DNA from: Streptomyces sp. LBL
GTDB lineage: Bacteria; Actinomycetota; Actinomycetes; Streptomycetales; Streptomycetaceae
Direction: 5' to 3'
NCBI RefSeq assembly: GCF_029893585.1
Contig: NZ_JARXYX010000037.1
Location: 1-64,000, forward strand
Length of the DNA stretch: 64,000 bases
This document shows, piece by piece, positions 31,522 to 40,359 of the stretch (positions are counted from its first letter, which is position 1; every line of letters begins with the position of its first letter). The notes under the pieces were generated by a model. The model saw only the letters and a program-made list of their open reading frames with translations, had not been told where the DNA came from and did not search any database. The position numbers were made by a program, and so were the translations under genes.

Positions 31522-32351
31522 AGGCGCCCTCGGCACGCAATGTGCCCGCGCTCCTGCTGGGCCTCCGCGAGGAGGGCTTCAGCGGAACAGTGCGTGTCTC
31601 CGGTCACCCAGGAGGAACGATTCACCTGCGGAACGGGCTGGTGGGCGCGATCGAGACACCGGGCGCGCCGACCGTCACGTCGACACTGCTCACCTTGGGC
31701 CGGATCAGTGACGAGGCCTGGCTGGCCGCGTGCGCCGCGGAGCCCGACGCGGACCGGCTGGGCGGACACCTCGTGGCCGCCGGACTGATCGGCGCCGCCG
31801 AACTGGAGGTTGTCTGCGCCGCGGCCGTGTTCGACGGCGCGTTTGCCATGGCCCTGAGTGCCCTTGGCCGTTGGGAGCTGTCCGACCGTGAGCCGGCGCT
31901 CGTCGCCGAGCCGGGCGTGGAGCCGCGACAGCTGGCCGAGGAGACCTCCCGGCGCATGACGCTGCTGTCCCGTTCATGGGGTGCGCCGAGCGAACTGACT
32001 CGTGTCCGTCCCACGGTGGTCACGGGATCGGGCCCTCATCGGTCCGACGGGCCCGCCCGTCGGCACCAGGACATCCTCGACAGTGTCAACGGACGCCGTA
32101 CACCGCGTGACATCGCCTTCAAGCTGGGGCGCGGACTGTACGCGGTCATGCTGGACGTCATGCGGCTGGAGGCGCTCAACCTCGTCCGGTGGGACACCAC
32201 GGCCGCCCCTGACGGCCGACCGAGCACCGCCCCCCGCGCACCGCGGACGGACCCCTCCACCGAGGCACCGGCACCGAAGGCGGTGCCCCTGCCCAAGCGC
32301 AGACCCGGGGGCGGATTCCCCGGGGCCGACGGCGTGCAGATGGGTGGGTAG
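31518..32351 (+). CDS. DUF4388 (PATAN-like) regulatory protein
   Basis: A 277-residue protein. The N-terminus, LLLGLREEGFSGTVRVSGHPGGTIHLRNGLVGAIETPG (here joined from adjacent parts), matches the DUF4388/PATAN pattern, 'small residue-rich domain that sets ON/OFF group switching' in two-component proteins. A second part (about 175-225) reads DILDSVNGRRTPRDIAFKLG, a winged-helix-like segment. The C-terminal 50 residues are Pro/Thr-rich. The GTG overlaps the previous stop. DUF4388 is found with Roadblock/MglB systems, supporting a signalling module. Confidence 0.65.
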   Translation: MKAPSARNVPALLLGLREEGFSGTVRVSGHPGGTIHLRNGLVGAIETPGAPTVTSTLLTLGRISDEAWLAACAAEPDADRLGGHLVAAGLIGAAELEVVCAAAVFDGAFAMALSALGRWELSDREPALVAEPGVEPRQLAEETSRRMTLLSRSWGAPSELTRVRPTVVTGSGPHRSDGPARRHQDILDSVNGRRTPRDIAFKLGRGLYAVMLDVMRLEALNLVRWDTTAAPDGRPSTAPRAPRTDPSTEAPAPKAVPLPKRRPGGGFPGADGVQMGG

Positions 32352-32794
32352 TGAGTCGGGACGACGACCGGGCGGCGAAGTCCCGGCAGCGGACCACCGG
32401 TGCCCGTTCCCAACGAGCCCCTACGCGCAGTCAGAAAGAGACCAAGGCCCTCAAAGGGCAGGAAACGGTCAAGGCTACGAAACTTCAAGAACAAGCAACG
32501 ACACCGCAGGACCAAGAACAAGCAACGACGGACGCACGCCCCACGCCGGACGCGGACCCCGGTTCCCTGCCCGCACGGATTGCGCTACCGGTCCGCCGAC
32601 CGCTACCCCGCGGTGCGGCAGCGGATCGCATGATCCCCCGGAACGAGGCCGAGCCCCGGCCCGCGATGGCGCCCGCACCCTCGTCTGCTCTCTTTTCCAT
32701 GCTGTCGGCCGAGGATTTGTCAGCCGATCAACCATCGGTCGAAACGCTGCGGCGTGTCCGCGAAGCTCTGCAGGCTCTCCCGGAGTCCGACTGA
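32351..32794 (+). CDS. low-complexity linker-like protein of the Roadblock cluster
   Basis: A 147-residue protein that I do not recognise. It is rich in Arg, Gln, Thr and Lys in the first half (RSQRAPTRSQKETKALKGQE), then Pro/Ala-rich, and ends in a short conserved-looking helix, SVETLRRVREALQALPESD. Its GTG overlaps the preceding stop, so it belongs to the same operon. The C-terminal helix could be a docking peptide. Codon use is less G/C-biased in 32400-32530 than in the neighbours, so the middle may have been gained recently. Confidence 0.55.
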   Translation: MSRDDDRAAKSRQRTTGARSQRAPTRSQKETKALKGQETVKATKLQEQATTPQDQEQATTDARPTPDADPGSLPARIALPVRRPLPRGAAADRMIPRNEAEPRPAMAPAPSSALFSMLSAEDLSADQPSVETLRRVREALQALPESD

Positions 32795-32856
32795 CTCCGT
32801 GAGCCCGTTTGAACCATACAGGTACCGGCATATGCCCGGAACAAGGAGCACGTCAA

Positions 32857-33246
32857 ATGACCGAAACCCTACCCCCTGATTCCCTGACCGACATTCTGAC
32901 CTCGCTGCGCGAACGGGTGATGGGGGTCTCCGAGAGCGTCCTGTCCACCGTGGACGGCCTCCTCGTCGTCGCCGACGCGGACACGGTGCACCCGGAATCC
33001 GTCGCCGCCCTCGCCGCCGCGACCCTCGGCATCGGTCGCCGGATGGCCGACACCACCGGCGTAGGAGTGCTCCGCGAGGTGGTCGTCCGCTGCGGATCAG
33101 GCCACGTCGTCGTCATGGCCGTCGGCGACCGCGCTCTGCTCACCGTCAAGGGCGACGACGGCCTTGACCTCGCCGCCTTCCAGCGTGAATCGCCGGTTGC
33201 CGTCGAACAGCTGAACAAGGTACTGGCCTCGGACGCGACGCACTGA
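32857..33246 (+). CDS. Roadblock/LC7 protein 3
   Basis: A 129-residue Roadblock protein: SESVLSTVDGLLVVADADTV, the helix VAALAAATLGIGRRMADTTG, then VVVRCGSGHVVVMAVGDRAL and LLTVKGDDGLDL. An AAGGAG site lies ahead of the ATG. It resembles CvnB-like conservon proteins more than the other two copies here. It follows the linker gene by 62 bases and closes the cluster. Confidence 0.82.
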   Translation: MTETLPPDSLTDILTSLRERVMGVSESVLSTVDGLLVVADADTVHPESVAALAAATLGIGRRMADTTGVGVLREVVVRCGSGHVVVMAVGDRALLTVKGDDGLDLAAFQRESPVAVEQLNKVLASDATH

Positions 33247-33386
33247 GCCTTCGTCGCCCTCAGTGGACTGTTGAAGGCCCGGTCATGCTGGCGGGTCAGC
33301 GGCCGAGGCCCACAGCCCACGAAGGGCGCCAGCTTCAACCCGCCGCGGGATGCCTCGTTACCGAGGCATCCCCACCGGCATTGCCC

Positions 33387-34136
33387 CTACCGGCGTGTCA
33401 ACTTCTTCGTCACTGCTGCCGTCAGCAGATCGGCATCGAAGAGGCCACCATTGGTGGGGCGGGTGTTGGCATTCAGCATGGCCTTCGCGGTTCGCAGCGC
33501 GGCCGGATCACGGCGGACAAGTGGCTTGGTCCAGCGACTGACAGTTGTGTCCAACTGGTCCGAAGGGACGACCTTGTGCAGGATGGACAGCTCGCGTCCG
33601 ACCGCAGCGTCGAATTCGTCGGCTGTCAGGACCAGTTCACGGACCTTGGCCGCCCCCACTTCGTCAAGCAGGCGAGGCAAGATACCGCCCCATGCTGGGG
33701 GGACTCCCAGGCCGAGTTCAGGCAGTCGGAAGCGGCAGTTGTCCGCCCCGACCCGCAGATCGCAGAGCACCGCGAGCCCGACGCCTGCCCCGACGACCCC
33801 GCCGTGTAATTTTGCGATGGTCACAGTCTCAGTGGTCGCGAGGGCGTGACACACACGACGTGCTTTGTGGGCGAGTGCCCGAAGTGCCCCTCCCGAGGGG
33901 TCCTCGGTGAGGAGTGAAGAGAACTCACTGCGGTCTCCTCCCAGGCAGAAGTTGTCCCCTGCGCCGGAGAGCACCATCACTCGAATGTTGGGGTCGTCTT
34001 CTGCTTCACCCAGCACGACGAGCAGTTCGTCCAGGACCCCTCCGGATATGGCGTTGCCAGCCTCCGGGGTGTTCAGCTGCACTGTGAGGATGTGGCCGTC
34101 GAGTGCCACGAGGAGGGTCTTGAAATCTTTCAGCAT
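33387..34136 (-). CDS. enoyl-CoA hydratase/isomerase family protein
   Basis: A 249-residue crotonase-fold protein. The oxyanion-hole motif is VLSGAGDNFCLGGDRSEF (about 55-72) and the second is LHGGVVGAGVGLAVLCDLR. Of the two usual hydratase glutamates, the first (in GGGCELAM of typical enzymes) is Gly here (GAGVGLAV), while the second is kept in FRLPELGLG. So it may be an isomerase, a thioesterase-type or a specialised crotonase. AAGGAC precedes the ATG. It follows the P450 by 39 bases on the same strand. Codons are less GC-biased than in core genes, suggesting transfer. Confidence 0.82.
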   Translation of the reverse strand: MLKDFKTLLVALDGHILTVQLNTPEAGNAISGGVLDELLVVLGEAEDDPNIRVMVLSGAGDNFCLGGDRSEFSSLLTEDPSGGALRALAHKARRVCHALATTETVTIAKLHGGVVGAGVGLAVLCDLRVGADNCRFRLPELGLGVPPAWGGILPRLLDEVGAAKVRELVLTADEFDAAVGRELSILHKVVPSDQLDTTVSRWTKPLVRRDPAALRTAKAMLNANTRPTNGGLFDADLLTAAVTKKLTRR

Positions 34137-34175
34137 GTCCTTCTTCGACTTTCCGAGGTGCTCGATGGTGGCTGT

Positions 34176-35429
34176 TCAGGCGAGGGCAAATTGCAGTGAG
34201 GTCATGTGACGGAAGGCCACTCGTGGTGCCCAACGTGGAGGGGCGCTGATGCAGAGGCGGGTGGACCGTCTGAGCAACGAGGCGAGCACGGCTGTCGCTT
34301 CCAGCCGGGCCAAGGCATTGCCGAGGCAGTAGTGGATGCCTGCGCCGAAGCCGAGGTGGGGGGGCCTGCGGCGAATGTCGAAGGTCTGGGGATCGGCGTA
34401 CTGGACCGGGTCGTGCTGAGCTGCACCGATCATGAGCTGGACCATCTCGCCCTCCCGCACGAGCACTCCGCCGAGCTCCGTGTCTTCAGGCGCCACCCGG
34501 CTGATCATGTGTATGGGCGGGTCGTAGCGCAGCACTTCCTCGATCGCGTCGGGTATGTGCTCAGGATGACAACGCAGCCAGTCCATGTGGTGGGAGTCGT
34601 CGAACAGCAGCCGGGCGGTGCTGGAGAGTACGTGCGAGGTTGTTCCCAGTGCCGCCAAGATCATGAAGAGTGCGAGGGAGTGCACTGCTTGGTCAGCGCT
34701 GTCCTGGTCGGGTTCGAGTGCGTCCCAGGTGCGGAGCCAGGAAGAAATCAGATCTTCCCCAAGTACCCTTCGGCGTTCCTGGATAAGCTCGGCGAAGTAC
34801 TGGCGCAGTTCGGCTGTCGCGGCGTCGGATTGAATGAGCTGAGTCGGAGTCGGGAATAACTCCTGGGTGTGCACTTGGCCGTGAGTAAGAGAGCGCAAGA
34901 GGCTGTAATCGGACGAGGGTAAGCCCATCCATCTACCGACGGCGATAACCGGCAGCTCTTCGCTGACAATAGTGCAGAAATCCGATGGCCCTTGATGCAG
35001 TTCATCGACGAACCGATCCAGCAGGCGTTCGACCGCTATTTCTATCGAGGGCCGCAGCGTCTCCAGTGAGTTTTGACTGAATGGATTTCCCACCGATTTC
35101 CGCATTCGCGCGTGATGCGGCGGATTCAGCATCGGAAGTGAAGCGCCCATCTGTTGCGATGCTAACGCACTCCACCGCTTCGCGTCGGGCTGACTGGTGC
35201 GCCAGCCACTGTCAGGAACCTTCCAGTACCTGTCCCTCAGAATTTGGTGGCAGAGTTGGTAGGAAGTGACCAGATGCCCGCCCCATGGTGCCGGAATCAT
35301 TTCACCCATCGCCATGAGCTGTTCGTAGATGGGGAAAGGATTCGCCTGCCCGTCACTTGTACGCAGACGGGAGACGAGCGAAATTATCGCGCGCCGGTCG
35401 GATACTGGAGATGCTGGGATTGACGTCAC
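34176..35429 (-). CDS. cytochrome P450 with unusual I-helix
   Basis: A 417-residue class I bacterial P450. The heme loop HLGFGAGIHYCLGNALARLE holds Cys368, and the K-helix E-x-x-R is EEVLR. The I-helix, normally A-G-x-(D/E)-T-T, reads AALGTTSH: the acid is Gly262 and the preceding Gly is Ala, so the acid-alcohol proton relay is missing although Thr is kept. The GTG start has AAGAGG upstream. With the adjacent crotonase gene it may be part of a small biosynthetic or tailoring unit; no ferredoxin is beside it. Codon use is noticeably AT-richer than in the flanking genes. Confidence 0.9.
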   Translation of the reverse strand: MTSIPASPVSDRRAIISLVSRLRTSDGQANPFPIYEQLMAMGEMIPAPWGGHLVTSYQLCHQILRDRYWKVPDSGWRTSQPDAKRWSALASQQMGASLPMLNPPHHARMRKSVGNPFSQNSLETLRPSIEIAVERLLDRFVDELHQGPSDFCTIVSEELPVIAVGRWMGLPSSDYSLLRSLTHGQVHTQELFPTPTQLIQSDAATAELRQYFAELIQERRRVLGEDLISSWLRTWDALEPDQDSADQAVHSLALFMILAALGTTSHVLSSTARLLFDDSHHMDWLRCHPEHIPDAIEEVLRYDPPIHMISRVAPEDTELGGVLVREGEMVQLMIGAAQHDPVQYADPQTFDIRRRPPHLGFGAGIHYCLGNALARLEATAVLASLLRRSTRLCISAPPRWAPRVAFRHMTSLQFALA

Positions 35430-36539
35430 GGCAGCCTCTTACTCTTTTCTCTTTTCGCACGATCGCACAATAGTTGCGAACCGCGCATACCCTTGCGAAT
35501 GTATGGTCATGCGCATGTCAGAGAAGCTCCACTGTTGCAAATATCACACAACCAGCGGTCTACGAGCCCATCACTGAAGGTCGCTGTCAATCAACCGGTC
35601 TGATACACGGGGGAGTTGCTCAGAGGCAGTCACCACGACAACGTAACCGGAAGAGTCCGTTCCTCACATCATGACCATCGCCACGATTGAGGGCTCCGAA
35701 GTGGTGGTAGCTACCCACCAAATAGCCCATCTAGGTACACGGGCCACAAGCCGTATACGCCCCGCCTTCATGCCACTTGGGGACTCTACGGTTACGCGTC
35801 ACGAGTCGCCCGGCGGCTCGCCGCCAGGCGCTGGACGTGGTCACGCCTCGGGATGGCGCCAGGCGCTGGGCACCAGGGGGGGGCAGACGGTGCACGACCT
35901 GGTGTTCGTTCTTGGTGCAGCGTCTCTAGAACTCTGTGTGTGCCTGTGGTTTCCAGGCTTTTCGGGCGCGGCGTGGCCGTGTGCGGTCACCGTCCGGTGG
36001 TCCGAACCTCGGGGTGAGGGGGTGGACTGCGGTGGCGTGCAGGTGGTGGAAGCCGGTCCGCTCGGCGGCGCGGGTGCGCCGCCGACAGGTTCTGTGGGAG
36101 AGCCGCACCCGGCTGGATCGAAGAAGGTCTTCTCCGGGCCGGTGGGGTGCGGGTACTCCATGACCTGACGCCAGCCCGGATGCGGCGGCTGGTGTCGTGG
36201 TGTCATGCCCCGCCGGACGCTGGACTGTCCCCGTGGTGGGGGTGGTGGCGGGGACGGTACGCACATCGGGCATACGGCGGGAAGTCTTCTGTCCGGGGGC
36301 CTGTTCGGCGGCGGGCCGGGTGCCTCGGCCACGAGGGGCGGCGGGCCTGGTGGGGGTGGGGTGTCTCTTGCCCCGGGTGGTCTTGGGTCCGCGTGGCCGG
36401 GGCGGGGTGTGCTCTGTGCGGCGTTGGCGGCGCAGGCGGCGGGTGGTCTTCTTCGGGCGCCGGACCAGTGTCACCGTGGCGTCCACTGTGGTGCGGATGG
36501 TGCGGGCGTGGGTGGCGCGGTCGGTGGTGGTGTGGGTTT
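35430..36539. other. about 1.1 kb without a convincing gene, upstream of P450 to IS remnant
   Basis: The first part (35430-35780) is AT-rich and holds the P450 promoter; there is a direct repeat TTGCGAA (35474 and 35494) and a palindrome CATGCGCATG (35508-35517). From about 35900 the DNA is extremely G/T-rich on the plus strand. The minus-strand frame 35926-36486 encodes a Pro/Thr/Arg-rich product without family resemblance, so I do not call it. It may be a scrambled remnant of an IS element. Confidence 0.5.
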
Positions 36540-36683
36540 GTGCGAGCAGAGTTCCCCGACCTGGAACGGCACTACTGGCGGGCCAACAAGCTCTGGTCCG
36601 GGTCCTACTTCGCCGGAACCGTCGGCGGCGCCCCGCTCACCGTGGTCAAGCAGTACATCGAACAGCAGAACCGGCCGGTGTGA
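36540..36683 (+). pseudogene. IS200/IS605 TnpA (Y1 transposase) C-terminal fragment
   Basis: Forty-seven codons in one frame read VRAEFPDLERHYWRANKLWS, then GSYFAGTVGGAPLTVVKQYI and EQQNRPV before the stop. This is the C-terminal end of an IS200-type TnpA, including the catalytic-helix Tyr region (VVKQYIEQQ). Upstream the frame loses all similarity, so the gene is truncated. It marks a dead insertion sequence at the right edge of the lower-GC island. Confidence 0.75.
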
Positions 36684-36790
36684 GCGCCGCCCGGCTCCGC
36701 CGGACTTGAATCCGCGACGCTCCGCGTCGCCACCATCAGATTCGCCTCACCACCGGCCTGAAGGCCGATGCACTGCGAATGAATCCCGGT
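36684..36790. mobile_element. palindromic right end of the IS200/IS605 remnant
   Basis: Just after the TnpA stop lie two hairpins: GCGACGC-TCC-GCGTCGC (36714-36730) and CGGCC-TGAA-GGCCG (36754-36767), followed by GATGCACTGCGAATGAATCCCGG. IS200/IS605 ends use such subterminal hairpins for cleavage. No second end was identified. Confidence 0.55.
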
Positions 36791-36823
36791 AGCCCGCCGG
36801 ACAGGGTCGATGCCAGCCCTCCC

Positions 36824-38170
36824 TCACACCCGGTGTGCCCCGGACCTGGGCTTGGGCCCGGACCTGGGGCCGGACCTCGGCCCGGACCTGGAGCGCGCAC
36901 GCTTCCCCTGCGAACCGTCCGGCCACAGCTGTGGCCTTCGCTTGGCGGCCACGTCCTCCATCCAGCCGAAGCAGACGATGCAGCCGGCGGTCAGGGCCCA
37001 GATGACGATCAGGAGGGGCCAGGGGCTGTTCAGCAGCCAGGGGGCGTGCTCCTCCAGCAGCGGGACGTCCCACAGGTGGTCCCACAGGGTCTGGGCGGCG
37101 ACGATGCAGACGTTGTGCCACAGGTAGATGGTCACCGCGCGGGAGTTGAACAGGGTGACCAGCCGGTCCCAGCGGCGTAGCGGGCGCGGCCACTGGGACC
37201 ACGAGGGGCTGAAGTGCAGAAGCAGCAGCACGGTGGCGAAGGACCACAGGGACTGGGCGAAGGGGATGTCGTCGAGGTCGTGGTCCGGTTTGAAGCCGTG
37301 CGTGAGCATGTACCACAGGCCCAGACAGGCGACCGCGGGGGCGAGCGAGGGCACGACGTAGCGGGGCAGGCGTTGCAGGATGCCTTCCTGGTGGGCCATG
37401 CCGAGGAGCCAGCAGGCGCCGAACGCGCCGAAGTCGGTGAGGGCCGAGTCGATCCGCCAGCTGGGCACGGTGAGCCAGCCGAACTCCAGGGCCGCGGACA
37501 CGACGATCGGCGCCAGGATCGTCGGCCAGGGCAGCGCGCGCAAAGCCTTCAGCAGGAACGGCGACAGCAGGACGAACCAGAGGTAGGCGCGGATGTACCA
37601 CAGCGGCACGGCCAGCTGCTCGGCCCATTCGTCGCCGATGAGCCCGTGGATACCGTGCACTCCCGCGCCGTACGGCGGGTCGCTCAGCGGCAGGATCCAG
37701 TAGCCGAGGTGGATCCACCACCAGCCCGGATGGCCTTCGGAGTCCGGGCCCCAGCCTCCCAGCAGCATGCCCGTCACCCCGACCGCGCCCAGCAGCCACA
37801 GGGGCGGTAGCAGTCGGCGCATGCGGCCGCGGACGACCTCCACCGCGGGGCGCTTGCCGAGGGAGCGGGCCATGAGGTTGCCGGCCAGGGCGAACATCAC
37901 GCCCATGGACGGGAAGATCACCGGCAGCCAGGCCCAGCCGAACAGGTGGTAGAAGACGACCCGGAAGAGGGCGATGGCTCTCAGCAGGTCGAAGTAGCGG
38001 TCACGGCCGGAGGATGCCGCCTTGGTCCCGGTCCGCTGCTCGGGCACGACCGGCCCCGGCTGCCCCGGCTGCCCTGCCTGCCCCGGCTGCCCTGCCTGCC
38101 CCGGCTGCTCGGGCTGGTCCTGCGTGACCGGCGGGACCGGCGGGACCCCCGGGATGGGTGTGGTGCTCAT
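36824..38170 (-). CDS. OafA-type membrane acyltransferase
   Basis: A 448-residue acyltransferase-3 family membrane protein with about ten helices. The family start is DRYFDLLRAIALFRVVFYHL (catalytic His in the last positions), followed by FPSMGVMFALAGNLMARSLG and RMRRLLPPLWLL. The N-terminus has a PGQAGQ 18-base-type repeat (QPGQAGQPGQAGQPGQ), and the C-terminus has RSGPRSGPRSGPK repeats. Its ATG overlaps the matB stop (ATGA). It probably transfers an acyl group to the surface polysaccharide made by the neighbouring enzyme. Confidence 0.85.
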   Translation of the reverse strand: MSTTPIPGVPPVPPVTQDQPEQPGQAGQPGQAGQPGQPGPVVPEQRTGTKAASSGRDRYFDLLRAIALFRVVFYHLFGWAWLPVIFPSMGVMFALAGNLMARSLGKRPAVEVVRGRMRRLLPPLWLLGAVGVTGMLLGGWGPDSEGHPGWWWIHLGYWILPLSDPPYGAGVHGIHGLIGDEWAEQLAVPLWYIRAYLWFVLLSPFLLKALRALPWPTILAPIVVSAALEFGWLTVPSWRIDSALTDFGAFGACWLLGMAHQEGILQRLPRYVVPSLAPAVACLGLWYMLTHGFKPDHDLDDIPFAQSLWSFATVLLLLHFSPSWSQWPRPLRRWDRLVTLFNSRAVTIYLWHNVCIVAAQTLWDHLWDVPLLEEHAPWLLNSPWPLLIVIWALTAGCIVCFGWMEDVAAKRRPQLWPDGSQGKRARSRSGPRSGPRSGPKPRSGAHRV

Positions 38171-40359
38171 GCGACGGGCCTTTCGTCCACGACCTGCCTG
38201 CGGGGAGCGGGCGCGTCCGGCGGCGCCGCCACCCCGCCCTTGCGTCGCAGCTTCTGCCAGCGCAGCCGGCCGCCGGTGAGGGCGGTGATCCAGGACTGGA
38301 GAAGCACGACGTACATCAGCTGGCGGTAGAGGATCTGTTGCAGGGGAAGTGAGATGAGCGGGGCCAGCCGCTCGCGGTCGAGGATGAAGGAGTAGACGGC
38401 GCAGGTCGCCTGGATGGTGAGGACGCCGAACCAGGCCACGATCGTCTTCTCGGTGGGGCCGAAGACCAGCCCGTAGACGAGGAACACGTCGATCAGCGGG
38501 GCCAGCAGCGGTGCCAGGACCATGAAGAGGGAGACCAGCGGCAGTCCGACCCGGCCGAAGCGGCCCGAGGGGCCCCGGTCGAAGAGGGCGCCGCGGTGCT
38601 TCCAGATCGCCTGCATGGTGCCGTACGACCAGCGGTAGCGCTGGGACCACAACTGCTGGACGGACTCCGGGGCCTCGGTCCAGGCGCGGGCGTTCTCGGC
38701 GTAGACGACCCGCCAGCCGTCGCGGTGGATGGCCATGGTGATGTCGGTGTCCTCGGCGAGCGTGTCGTCGCTCATGCCGCCGACCCGTTCCAGGGCCGTG
38801 CGCCGGAAGGCTCCGACGGCGCCCGGGATGGTGGGCATGCACTGCAGGACGTCATACATACGGCGGTCCAGGTTGAAGCCCATCACGTACTCGATGTGCT
38901 GCCAGGCGCCGATGAGGGTGTCCTTGTTGCCGACCTTCGCGTTGCCGGCGACCGCGCCGACCCGGTGGTCGCCGAAGGGCTGCACGAGTTCGCGGACCGT
39001 GGAGGGTTCGAAGACGGTGTCGCCGTCCATCATCACGACCAGGTCGTACCGGGCGTTCGCCACGCCCCGGTTGAGGGCGGCGGGCTTGCCCGCGTTGAGC
39101 TGGCGGACGACGCGGACGCCCGGCAGGGCGAGGTTCTCCACGATCCGGGCGGTGCCGTCGCTCGATCCGTCGTCGATGACGATGACCTCGATCGGATGGT
39201 CACCGGCGATCAGCGAACGCACGGTGTCCTCGATGCATTTGGCCTCGTTGTACGCCGGGACCAGCACCGACACCGGTTCGGTGACCGGCTCTCCCCAGCG
39301 GAAGCCGCGGCGGCGGACCCGGCGGACGTGGATGCCGGAGAGCAGGAGCATCAGGCCGAAGCGGGCGAAGACCAGGGAGCCGATGATCGCGAGGCAGACC
39401 ACCAGGACGGCGGTGATGTTGTCCGAGGCCTGCACCAGGAAGATCCAGGCTTTGCCCTTCCACAGGCCGACGCCGGTGACCTTGGTGAGTGCGCTGGGCG
39501 CGTCGAGGGCCTCGGTGAGGTTGTCGAACCGGTAGCCCCGGGCCTGCATGTCGGGCAGGAAACGGTCGAGGGCCTGCACGGTCTGGTGACGGTCGCCGCC
39601 GGAGTCGTGCATCAGGACGACGGCGCCCTTGCCGGCCTTGGGCGTGGCGTTGCGGAGGATCTGCGCGACGCCCGGCTTGCGCCAGTCCTCGCTGTCGGTG
39701 TCGTTGACGACGGTGATGTAGCCGCGGGTGCCGATGTACTCGGTGACCGGCCAGGACTTGTCGTCCATGGCGTCGGCGGACGAGGAGTACGGCGGCCGGA
39801 AGAGCGAGGTGCGGATGCCGGCGGCGCCGGTGATCGCGAGCTGGGTCTGGGACAGCTCCCAGTCGATCCGCTTCGTCGACTGGTAGGAGAGGTCGGGGTG
39901 GTTGAAGGTGTGCAGGCCGACCTCGTGGCCCTCGTCGACCATGCGTCTGACCAGGCCGGGGTAGCGGGAGGCCATGGTGCCGGTGACGAAGAAGACGGCG
40001 TGCGCGTGGTGTTTCTTGAGCGTGTCCAGGACCTTGGGGGTCCAGGTCGGGTCGGGTCCGTCGTCGAAGGTGAGGACCATACGGTGGGCGGGCACCCTCA
40101 GGCTGGTGACGCGGCCGCTGCGGGTGTCGATGACCGGGCCGCCGTCGAGAATCCTCTCCGGCACCTTGTCGGAGGCGGCCTCGGAGCGGACACGGTGGTC
40201 GGCGAGGATCTCGCTGTGGACGTAGCCGCGCAGCATCAGCATCGCCGTCAGCGCGACGAGGACGAGCAGCGGCAACAGCAGGCGCATGGACAGGCGGCGA
40301 CGCGGGGAGCCGTCAGGGACTCCGGGTGCGGACCCGGGGAGGCGTTTGCGGGATGCCAT
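38167..40359 (-). CDS. matB: polysaccharide deacetylase-glycosyltransferase fusion (MatB-like)
   Basis: A 730-residue fusion. After a membrane helix (26-45), a NodB-type polysaccharide deacetylase covers about 90-285: TFDDGPD with D99-D100, zinc ligands H150 and H154 in HTFNH, RPPYSSS, and the final LMHDSG. A second helix pair (about 305-345) leads to a family 2 glycosyltransferase: PAYNEA, DDGSSDGT, DGD 445-447, TLAEDTD, QRYRW 573-577, followed by C-terminal helices. This is the architecture of PNAG-type synthases. In Streptomyces MatAB make poly-beta-1,6-GlcNAc and cause pellet formation (recalled). GGAG lies 10 bases ahead of the ATG. Confidence 0.85.
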   Translation of the reverse strand: MASRKRLPGSAPGVPDGSPRRRLSMRLLLPLLVLVALTAMLMLRGYVHSEILADHRVRSEAASDKVPERILDGGPVIDTRSGRVTSLRVPAHRMVLTFDDGPDPTWTPKVLDTLKKHHAHAVFFVTGTMASRYPGLVRRMVDEGHEVGLHTFNHPDLSYQSTKRIDWELSQTQLAITGAAGIRTSLFRPPYSSSADAMDDKSWPVTEYIGTRGYITVVNDTDSEDWRKPGVAQILRNATPKAGKGAVVLMHDSGGDRHQTVQALDRFLPDMQARGYRFDNLTEALDAPSALTKVTGVGLWKGKAWIFLVQASDNITAVLVVCLAIIGSLVFARFGLMLLLSGIHVRRVRRRGFRWGEPVTEPVSVLVPAYNEAKCIEDTVRSLIAGDHPIEVIVIDDGSSDGTARIVENLALPGVRVVRQLNAGKPAALNRGVANARYDLVVMMDGDTVFEPSTVRELVQPFGDHRVGAVAGNAKVGNKDTLIGAWQHIEYVMGFNLDRRMYDVLQCMPTIPGAVGAFRRTALERVGGMSDDTLAEDTDITMAIHRDGWRVVYAENARAWTEAPESVQQLWSQRYRWSYGTMQAIWKHRGALFDRGPSGRFGRVGLPLVSLFMVLAPLLAPLIDVFLVYGLVFGPTEKTIVAWFGVLTIQATCAVYSFILDRERLAPLISLPLQQILYRQLMYVVLLQSWITALTGGRLRWQKLRRKGGVAAPPDAPAPRRQVVDERPVA

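Noticed and set aside
29916..33246. Complete conservon (cvn) operon
   Set aside because: No sensor kinase of CvnA type, no DUF742 protein and no GTPase; only Roadblock proteins are shared.
35926..36486. 186-codon minus-strand frame near the IS remnant
   Set aside because: Pro/Thr/Arg-rich, no resemblance to TnpB or any family; G/T-biased strand produces such frames by chance.
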